Positions 56,579 through 64,000 of a stretch of 64,000 bases of DNA are shown here, piece after piece. The stretch is from positions 9,214,501 to 9,278,500 of the forward strand of contig JAILWY010000015.1 of assembly GCA_022113835.1 (NCBI GenBank), read 5' to 3'. Under the pieces are notes generated by a model. The model was not told the origin of the DNA, did no database searches, and saw nothing but the letters and a program-made list of their open reading frames with translations. How positions within the stretch are numbered: position 1 is the stretch's first letter; each line of letters opens with the position of its first letter. This DNA is from Atopsyche davidsoni. Its lineage: Eukaryota; Arthropoda; Insecta; Trichoptera; Hydrobiosidae. A program made the translations under genes and the position numbers.

Positions 56579-56673
56579 AAATGAAGATATTCTTAAATGC
56601 TTAGTTGTCAATGTTCTTCACGCTCGTTAACATTTTGATTTCTACAATTTTTCTACTGCCTTAAATCTGAGTA

Positions 56674-57195
56674 TAGGGTGTCCAAAGATAGTATCGGGTA
56701 TTTGATAGTTCAGTAAAACAAAAACTACTTCTAATCAAGTATGTATTTTTTTGTTAATTATAAGAATACAAAATGGAAAATTATTTCAAAAAGATGATGT
56801 TATCCAAATGGTGACCGTTACGCTGCTGGCACTCTTCTAATCTGGAACGAAGATTGCTGATAACACGCTGACACATAACCCTTAATATTGCGCTGCCATT
56901 TCTTCGGATTATTCTCATAAACCCAACTTTTAAGGTATCCCCATACGAAATAGTCAAGAGGGCTAAGGTCGGGGCTTCTGAAAGGCCAGTTGATGTTACC
57001 TCTACGTAAAATGACCTTATCAGGGAATAATTCGTTAACAGCTTCAATTGATTAATTGGATGTATGGCAATTGTTGTAACCACGTTCTTGAGTTGAAATC
57101 TTGAAACTCCTGCAACTCTGGGCCCAAAAATTTTCGCAGCATATCGCAATAACGGTAACTATTTACATTCACCCCATACTATTTTTTGACACCTA
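56674..57195 (-). mobile_element. ITm-D: internally deleted element
   Basis: Left end GGGTGTCCAAAGATAGTATC with TA before it; the right end is decayed (GACACCTATA). The minus strand has the SNQSI-like region, then HFR-type decay of the ISRRGN segment, and a C-terminal frame ending SRLEECQQRNGHHLDNIIF. A deletion near 56895 removes part of the linker seen in ITm-C. Confidence 0.86.
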
Positions 57196-57249
57196 TATTT
57201 AAAAAGCTTTTAATTTACTTACTTTCAATTTCCCGTGTCCTATCTTCTT

Positions 57250-57632
57250 TTCTTCATGAAATTCTCTCCTCAGAGGAGGTTGGCGACCATTTTACTGAGC
57301 ATATACTCATGGTGAGTCAATGTTCATGGATTTTTTAGGGGAAAATAGTGTAATGGGCCCCCTAGTCTTTTTACACCGCAGTTTTATATTATATTGCTGC
57401 TGCACAATAGCATTATTATATAATCCTTTCCGTACAAAGCTCTGGCGTTAATATATGATATACTTCTGCAGAAGACTGCAGAAAAAATAGCAGGAGTCCC
57501 TCCACCTCGACGAGGTACTTCCAGAGCACATCCCTCCACAATCACTCTATTACCGATCGTTTACAAACGCTCAGGGTTTCGTAATAGCAGCCATGCACAA
57601 GCAACAGAATGGGGAGAGTGGGGAGGAATAGC
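57250..57632 (+). repeat. Dispersed repeat X, copy d (longest)
   Basis: Carries both halves of X: CTCCTCAGAGGAGGTTGGCG, CATATACTCATGGTGAG, GTACAAAGCTCTGGCGTTA, CGAGGTACTTCCAGAGCACA and AGCCATGCACAAGCAACAG. It is the most complete copy and defines the family at about 380 bp. No terminal inverted repeats or poly(A) are evident. Confidence 0.82.
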
Positions 57633-58329
57633 TAATGTAAATTATAACATAATAGAAAATATATAATCTTGAAGTTTAATTTAATTTTTTAAATTTCTAA
57701 CTGTGTGTGTTTTAAATTATACTTTATTATAATAAATGTGACCTATAATATAATTTGTTTATAAACTACTTAACACGAGATTGTTTTTTATAGAAAAAAT
57801 AACATTTAATTATTCTCAAGGTTACTTAGTGAAAATGGATTTTTTTAATTAATAGAAGCAGTGACGTGCGGTGAGTCGCAAATCAAAGCAAGCAGTTTAA
57901 CTTACTGAATGTAAACTCAAATAGCTTATTATTTAATTATTGAAATTTTGTTAAAAATTTCATCAGGATTATATTATATACTGTTTATCATAAGTTTGAG
58001 ATAAAAAACGCTTTAATGTATATGCTTGAATATTTTTTAGGGTATACAATAATATATGTACGCCGCTGCAAATGTGCGTGTGTATGTATCCAATTTATAA
58101 TAATATTATCCAATTCCTCTGGGGTTTTCGTCTTCTCTATAACGTACGAGGGCTCGATATACATGGCTATTTTAATTCTAATATTACTATGAAACAAAGT
58201 TATCTTAATTATAATTTTATCATATTCTATAGGAGCACACCTGTTATTTCTAGTATATGGCTGAATTCATACATAAATATCATCTAAACCTAACCAATAA
58301 ATGTGAAATCATTTGATAGAACTACTTAC
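57633..58329. other. AT-rich non-coding DNA
   Basis: A solitary CAGTGACGTGCGGTGAG end of the miniature-element family lies at 57861. Nothing else was recognised. Confidence 0.4.
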
Positions 58330-58435
58330 GATATGAAAATAATCAATATTTTTGACAGAGAATATTTAGTAACATTCCATTTTAATATATTAAATAAAAT
58401 AAATAAAACATGTGGAAAAGTCACTTAAGTATATT
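58330..58435 (-). repeat. P1 (Penelope-like) fragment
   Basis: TATTTTTGACAGAGAATATT and CATTCCATTTTAATAT are the inverted frame start, followed by ACATGTGGAAAAGTCACTTA in the opposite orientation. The hammerhead-like core between them has been deleted, leaving a collapsed palindrome. Confidence 0.72.
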
Positions 58436-58901
58436 AATTAATTTAAAATATGACAATATATCACACACGAGCAAGATTTTATTTTACACTTGAGATTCGT
58501 TGCATGCCATTTTGGCAGCAATATAATTCGCTCATAGATCAATCTTAAATTAGAATTAAAAATCAAAGGGAAAGGTGTCGTGTCTAATAAGACAAGTTAA
58601 ATTCAGTATCAATTTTAAAGTATGATAGGTGAAACAACGCTGCAAATGCTTAAAAATATAACCTTTCCGTATTAAAAATGTTTTTTATAAATTTAATCTG
58701 AAAAAAAAACCAATTTCATTTTACAGTTACCTGAGTTTGGATGTCTCCCATCACTACGGGTTATTTTTGTTGGTTAAATTTGGGGTTGTAAAAATACACA
58801 TCGAAACTTTATATTGAAAAGTTTTTAAATGTCATATTATTCGTAAATGTTTAAAGAAATATTTTAAAAAAATGTTGATCTTTTATAAACATGATGCTAC
58901 G
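58436..58901. other. AT-rich non-coding DNA
   Basis: Nothing recognised. Confidence 0.4.
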
Positions 58902-59096
58902 CAGAGGCGTGCGGTGTATACAATAAAAAAATACATTATCTGTTTTAAAATGTTCCGAAAGGAATTTAAGCACATTAAAAAATACATGTTAGTCATTGTT
59001 AGAGAAAAATTAATATTAAAAAAAAAATTAAGTCAAATTTTATATTCAATGGATTATACTGCTTGATCGGATTTCGATCTTTATGCACGCCACTGG
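58902..59096. mobile_element. Miniature inverted-repeat element (CCAGTGGCGTGC family)
   Basis: Starts CAGAGGCGTGCGGTG and ends TGCACGCCACTGG. The body is AT-rich, about 195 bp, with no coding. It is shorter than the copy at 33344 and of the same family by its ends only. Confidence 0.68.
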
Positions 59097-59954
59097 AATA
59101 ATGGCTAAGTTTTGCAATCTGCGAAATCGTTCATGCCTGCATTACAAGCGGCGTGAAAGTGATTTCATACTTTAAAAGCTGTAAAATTTCTTCGATCCTA
59201 ATTTAAAAACACTAAAATCATTTATTTAGCCAGCAAATATCATTTTACAGCAGTCATTGGGTTTTATAATCCCAGTAAAGATGGTTCTGATATGAAATTT
59301 TAAGGATTATTTGTTTAAATTTGACCTTCAAAAAACCGTAAATATCTTAAGTATAATAATCATTAAAACTGGCTACACACGCTGCAATACAACCGATAAC
59401 CGAGCGGAAACTTCTTGTCTTTAATTGGGAATAATTATAAAAAAGAAAACACATCAAATATGACGACATTATTGGTAAATTACAGATCGGTTGTAACGAG
59501 TGTTGCAACCTGTATAGGCTGCTTTAAGCCAGTTAGACACGCTATAAAGGTATACATGCATTTCATCAAACTGCATGGTTTTTTGTCTTCTTTTCTTACA
59601 GATTAATGTGGCTATAGATTTTGTATTTTGTATCTGACACAATCGCAGCTTCATCACATCAAATCACTTGCTTAACAGCTACTTTTGTTTGCTATCTAAA
59701 TTCCTATCAGATAAATATTTTCATAGATTTTCCTATTGAAAACATTAAAATCCTATATCAACAGGGGGCACATTCACAATTGCAACTGTATTAAGCTGCT
59801 AGATTAATAGTAAAAATGATTCAGTCAGTGATAAATTTAAACAAATATTTAAATTCAGTTTCAATTTTCGATTTTGTCCAATTGCATTTATGTACATTCC
59901 TCTCTCTTTTGACTTTCAAACAAAGTACTGAGTTGAGTTTCAATGTTTATAATA
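59097..59954. other. AT-rich non-coding DNA with an inverted repeat
   Basis: GGCTACACACGCTGCAATAC (59372) and CCAGTTAGACACGCTATAAAG (59528), with AACCGATAACC (59391) facing GATCGGTTGTAACG (59485), give imperfect inverted segments. No gene was recognised. Confidence 0.35.
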
Positions 59955-60356
59955 TAGGGTGTCCAAAAAGAGCATCGGGTGAATGTGAATAGTAACTGCG
60001 AAAATTTTTGGGCCCACTTGCCATACATCCAATCAATCAATTGAAGCTGTTAATGAATTATTCCCTAAAAACGTCATTTCACGTAGAGGTATCATCAACT
60101 GGCCTCCCAAAAGCCCTGACCTTAGCCCTCTTGACTATTTTGTATGGGGATACCTTAAAAGTAGGGTTTATGAGAATAATCCGATGAACCTAACGGAATT
60201 AAAATAATACACCAGGTCAGAAATGGCAGCGCAATATCGAGAGCTATGTATCAGCGTGTTATCAGCAATTAGAAGAGTGCCAGTAGCATAATCAACAATA
60301 AAAAATATATACTCGATTACTAGTACAAATACCCGATGCTCTCTTTGGACACCCTG
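59955..60356 (+). mobile_element. ITm-E: internally deleted element
   Basis: TA duplications at 59953-59954 and 60357-60358. The right end GGACACCCTG is intact, the left is TAGGGTGTCC. The plus-strand remnant runs IEAVNELFPK (about 60038), then NWPPKSPDLSPLDYFVWGYL and ENNPMNLTELK, followed by a TAA. At 402 bp it is the smallest of the five, close to miniature-element size. Confidence 0.9.
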
Positions 60357-60889
60357 TATACTCGTATTCGACCGATGCATTTCCCGATTCGTTCAAGACA
60401 ATATCCCGGCTCCATTCCCGTAGAAAATCATTTAATCTTCAAAAAAAAAAAAAAGAAACGAGGCGTTCGGTTGACTGTAACGCGATTAACTTTTAATGAG
60501 AAGGTATAAATAAGTTTTGATCTCCCGAGGGGCCGTCATTGTGCGTCGCGCCCGACAAAGCTCCGGGGTATAAACTCCGCGGAGATAAACTGAAGACTTT
60601 ATTCCTGCCTTAAAGCCTCGCGTCGCCGGCTGATTGTGCCGCGACGTCAGCCTTCCAGCGAGAAGACAATAAAAAGCTAATAAACCCGAGCGGCCCAAAG
60701 CGCCCGCCGCGATTTACATAATAACTGATCCGGTCGCGCCGTCTCGCTCACTCCCGCGCGGCCGCGTGCGTGCGAGCGAGACGCGAGACCCGGCGCCGGT
60801 TTCGTGGACGCGGCTTGTGAAAATGTTTAAACAAATATTTTCTTTGTTACTTGTATCGATATCGAGCCGTGAATTTTTGCGATTGTGTA
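60357..60889. promoter_or_regulatory. GC-rich CpG-dense island of unknown role
   Basis: Bases 60500-60815 are the most CpG-dense long block in the window. They contain AATAAAAAGC and TTTATTCC motifs of the kind bound by homeodomain proteins and a GCGACGTCAGC half-CRE. CTCGCTC and GAGCGAG form a hairpin at 60743-60780. Open frames occur on both strands without family motifs. A promoter or enhancer role is inferred only. Confidence 0.3.
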
Positions 60890-61711
60890 TTCGGTGGGTG
60901 CATTAATTTTTTCGGATTTTTTTAAAACTCTCGAAACCAGTGATACACAGTGGTCTTCGATGGTGCTTGATCCCCAAAAATCGAACTGAGTTGATCGATG
61001 CACTGCTGTTGAGTTAGACCGCGTCGAAAATCATAATAAATCATCGCACGAAAATTTTCTCGAGTTAAATCCATTGTGATAATGACACGCAATTTTTGAA
61101 TGAAAATTTTTTATTGAAAGTCGGATATAAACTCATTCTATAGCCAAAGAGTTACATTTTCAAATGTAATAATTACTTTTTAAATATTTGCTATCAGGCT
61201 TTACTTTAACATTTCATTGTGAAGCGTCATTTTGTTTTCAGTATATGTCATATCGCTGAAGTGTACACAACATTTTTTTTTGAGCTCTCAACATGTCAAC
61301 TTTTGTATCAACATAATGCAATTTGCGGAAAGCTTTACTTTGCTGTTTCGATTGGAAGAAAAAATCAGCTGAAAGTCACCGACTGCTGTGTGAAGTTTAT
61401 GGTGAACGAACGGTTTCGACGCTTTAACAATGGTGATTTCGATGTGGATGACAAAGAACGTCCAGGCCAACTAAAAAAATTCGAAGATGAAGAATTAGAG
61501 GCATTGCTCGATAAAGACTCGTGTCAAACGCAAGCTGAACTCGCAGAATCATTGGGAGTTGATCGAGCAACAATCTCAAGACACTTAAAAGTATTGGGAG
61601 TGATTCAAAAGCAAGGAAATTGGGTGCCATATGAATTGAAGCCGAAAGACGTCGTAAGGCGATTTTTATTTCGGAAATGCAGCTTGAACGCCACAAAAAG
61701 AAGTCATTTTT
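60890..61711 (+). pseudogene. Truncated mariner (mariner-4) containing a reversed mariner fragment
   Basis: The left terminal repeat TCGGTGGGTGCATTAATT follows TA at 60888-60889. After a foreign segment (60926-61195), the 5' region resumes. ATG 61293 is followed by a TAA at 61314. The DNA-binding part then reads through two frames: DDKERPGQLKKFEDEELEAL, AELAESLGVDRATISRHLK and GNWVPYELKPKD, the second helix-turn-helix. A further frameshift near 61665 precedes ISEMQLERHKKKSFL. The mariner stops at 61711, where inverted repeat X begins. The catalytic domain is missing. Confidence 0.9.
60926..61195 (-). pseudogene. N-terminal fragment of a second mariner lineage
   Basis: From ATG at 61074 on the minus strand: MDLTRENFRAMIYYDFRRGL, then TQQQCIDQLSSIFGDQAPSK and TTVYHWFREF. 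This is the first helix-turn-helix of a mariner transposase, about 48 residues, ending abruptly at about 60928. Its 5' untranslated part extends to about 61195. The sequence is clearly different from mariner-4 itself, so the locus is a chimera made by insertion-deletion or template switching. Confidence 0.82.
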
Positions 61712-62376
61712 AACGCCAGAGCATTGTAATTATTGGGCAGCAGCAAAACACAGACTTTTCTTTCCAATATAGTACCCGGGAACCCACTACACCATAGGCT
61801 CCCAAACTATTTTGTCCCGTCGACCCCTTGTCGAGTTTTCCTATTTTTCGTAGACCCCTGCCTTGCTAATATAATTTTTTTTCAAATTCATCTTCTTCAA
61901 ACATATTTTTGATATCTGATATACAGGGTACGCCATATTTTATGTCTTTATGTAAACATTAAATAACTCTTTTTTTCTAAGAAGGTTGACAACTGCACTG
62001 AAACTCTTCTCCATGTTGTATGAAGATGGAAAATCTATCAAAAACCTTCTTGCGATAGTTCATAATGCAGGATTAACGGAATTATTATGTAAGTACATAG
62101 GTTCAATATGTGTTCAATTATGACATTTTGGTGATGACCTGCATAAATGGGATCCACTCTCGTAGACCCCCATTTACAGTTCATGGACCCCCAATTTAAT
62201 TTTTCGCTATCATCGACCCCTTGCAGGGCAAAATCGACCCCTGGGGGTCGATAATGACCACTTTGGGAACCTATGCACTACACTATTTTCCCCTTAGAAA
62301 ACCATGAACACTGGCTCAGCATAAATATATGCTCATTGAAATGGTCGCCAACCACCTCTGAGGAGAGGCATTGTCT
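61712..62376 (-). repeat. Dispersed repeat X, copy e (inverted, interrupted)
   Basis: The minus-strand X starts beside GCCAGAGC (61714) and GGGCAGCAGCAA (61735), and resumes after the hAT element with CTATTTTCCCCTTAG, CAACCACCTCTGAGGAG and GGCATTG. It abuts the truncated mariner-4. Confidence 0.85.
61785..62283. mobile_element. hAT-type miniature element with 8-bp target duplication
   Basis: The 8-bp duplication CACTACAC lies at 61785-61792 and 62276-62283. The ends CATAGGCTCCCAAA and the complement of CATAGGTTCCCAAA are typical of hAT elements. The 483-bp body (61793-62275) has no transposase and contains a CCCCTTG / GACCCC-rich sub-terminal repeat. Uninterrupted X copies at 5448-5465 and 57345-57360 show the empty site. 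Confidence 0.93.
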
Positions 62377-64000
62377 TGTTTTTTTTTTTCATTTTGTTAA
62401 TTAACACTAGTTTTTAGAGGTATACTTATAATACGGTATGTGGCTTTCCTCTGCTCCTGTGTATAGGTTGTGGGGTTCAAAAGGTGTGGCTTAAGTGGTG
62501 AATAACACGGATTTCAGTTTTGTGCAGGGAAAATATATGTAAAAACATCAGTTGCGAAATACCCGACGTCCAATTACAAGAAATAATGCAATTGTAAATG
62601 CGAAATAAATAAAAGATCGATAGCTTCAGCAATCTCTGCAGGAAGTGGGCATCGTGGATACGAAATTTAAGCAAGTGATTCCACATTCCTGATATTGCTT
62701 CTCTGAAACATGTCGCGTTAGATCTCGAGATACCAAAAAAGAAGATAGTGGCAGGCCTTTGATAAAAGAAAGCGCAAAAAAGACGCCGAGGCACGTAAGA
62801 GTATAAAATAATAAAGATGCTAAAGTATTGGATACAAGTACAGGTACAGAAGATGTAATCTTCTGCGTTCATGTACCACTATCACCCTATTAGACGACGC
62901 ACGCGAGATTTTATATAAAACAGGTTCAAATCACTGAGAGGAGGCTTTTCATACATTGTCGCCTCACGATTCGTTTAAGTTAATATGTAAATTAGGTTTG
63001 TGTTCAAAAACACAATTATAAAACGTCTTCGTCTTTTTTTTTTTAACAATTTATTATTATTTATTGAAGCACTAAATAAAGAGATATTTTTCTGTTTTAC
63101 CCGTGCAAGTTTAATGTGTTTATAATATGCTGTATTCAAATGAGTCTTTTGGGAACAAAGCTATTTTTTTTTAATTTTAAATGTGTAAAATTTTTCTATA
63201 GTAAAGATTATATTTAAATCATCAATGATCTAATAACAAAATATTCAAATGCTCTAAGAGTGAGTCAACATACAAATGTATTTTCAAAATGAATTGAATC
63301 TACATTACTCATCATTTAATTTTTTTCTAAGGTTATAATTTTAATTATTATTAATACTAACAAACTTTTGAGATATTTTTTAGATTTGCACACGTTTAAT
63401 GCGAATTAATTTCAATAAGTAATGTAAAAGCTACCCTATTTCTACATCTACATATAATCCACATGCAATTCATAGTCTTAGTAGGGTAAAAAAAAATTGC
63501 TCTAACCCCAATTATAATCCATAAGCGAAGTAACAAAGTAAATGTACAAATTGAACAGAAGAAAGTGTATGGAGTTTTCGAAATATAGCATCGTCTCAAA
63601 CAAGTTTAATTGTCAATATTCAATAAAATTATAAATTGTACATTTAAAGTTTTTAATAATTCAATAAAAAAAAAAAACAATGTTAAAATTGAGTATATTT
63701 TGAATGACAGTTTTTCGACCATTTGATCTGCAAAACAGATAATAGGCGTTCACGTCTATATAAGTAAAAAGCACTTGTAAAGGGTTGCTATTAAATCTCG
63801 CTTAATTTAACATTCCAAAGGCAACCGAATCGGCTTCCAGTTTCAAGGATCGCGATAAAGAGCGATCACTCGCCACAGCTGCGACAGGCCGTCGAATCCG
63901 TCCCCGCGAACAGCGAGGCTCGGTGACAATATACACTCAGCTGATGCGCCGAGGTACTGAACATGCTAACCGAACGCGAAATCAGTCATATTAGGTACAA
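62377..64000. other. Non-coding DNA
   Basis: A minus-strand frame at 62872-62477 (131 codons, rich in Phe, Ile, Cys, Leu) has no recognised motif, and its amino-acid make-up fits chance translation of AT-rich DNA. CAGAAGAT/ATCTTCTG forms a small hairpin near 62846. A GC-balanced patch at 63830-63940 ends the window. No gene is supported. Confidence 0.4.

Noticed and set aside
61219..61713. 164-codon frame as an intact transposase
   Set aside because: Its first part is in the wrong phase relative to the mariner start at 61293, an in-frame stop lies at 61314, and the catalytic domain is missing.
62477..62872. 131-codon minus-strand frame as a possible membrane protein
   Set aside because: Its composition fits translated AT-rich DNA and no ordered hydrophobic segments, start context or family motif could be defended.

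Overview
The window is a stretch of AT-rich eukaryotic DNA, most likely from an insect. The evidence is the transposon content: several mariner lineages, a BEL/Pao LTR element, piggyBac-like and hAT miniature elements, a Helitron Rep remnant, Penelope-like hammerhead-type repeats and many tRNA-like SINE heads. No complete host gene could be recognised on either strand, so it reads as intergenic or intronic DNA. The order cannot be fixed from the sequence.

Layout. 0-6.7 kb: a (TA)n tract, a decayed mariner joined to an unnamed dispersed repeat (here called X), a 207-bp tandem duplication and an inverted Penelope-type repeat. 6.7-13.1 kb: two internally deleted mariners, a GC-rich pyrimidine minisatellite, a pogo-like miniature element and two copies of a palindromic element carrying a tRNA-like core (family T). 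13-24 kb: mostly plain AT-rich DNA with a possible LINE fragment, a piggyBac-like miniature element with a duplicated tail, and the first of five internally deleted IS630-Tc1-mariner elements (family ITm: copies A-E). 24-29 kb: Penelope-like repeats, a GC-rich block with a CRE site, a broken Helitron Rep and a tRNA-like SINE. 29-36 kb: little beyond GC-balanced islands and one miniature element. 36.2-46.2 kb: a cluster of Penelope-like palindromes and tandem units (family P1), one hammerhead-type motif with a canonical CUGAUGA box (family P2), ITm-B and ITm-C, a TTAA-flanked piggyBac-like element and the best family T palindrome. 46.2-51.5 kb: AT-rich, nothing recognisable. 51.7-55.9 kb: the centrepiece, a BEL/Pao-type element. 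56-64 kb: ITm-D and ITm-E, further X copies, a mariner with a second mariner lineage lodged inside it in reverse, and a hAT miniature element inside an X copy.

Centrepiece. The BEL/Pao-type element at 51690-55934 has 438-bp LTRs that look identical, a 5-bp target duplication (gcgtc), a primer binding site and a polypurine tract, so it is young and structurally complete. In place of gag-pol it has one 702-codon frame: a gag-like N-terminus, 17 copies of a 20-residue repeat, a scrap of reverse transcriptase in which YVDD has become YVDK, and the C-terminal end of a BEL integrase that runs on only in a different frame. It is best read as a non-autonomous derivative mobilised by a relative. It sits inside an older LINE fragment. 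The window otherwise records repeated nesting: hAT in X, X against mariner, mariner in mariner, BEL in LINE.
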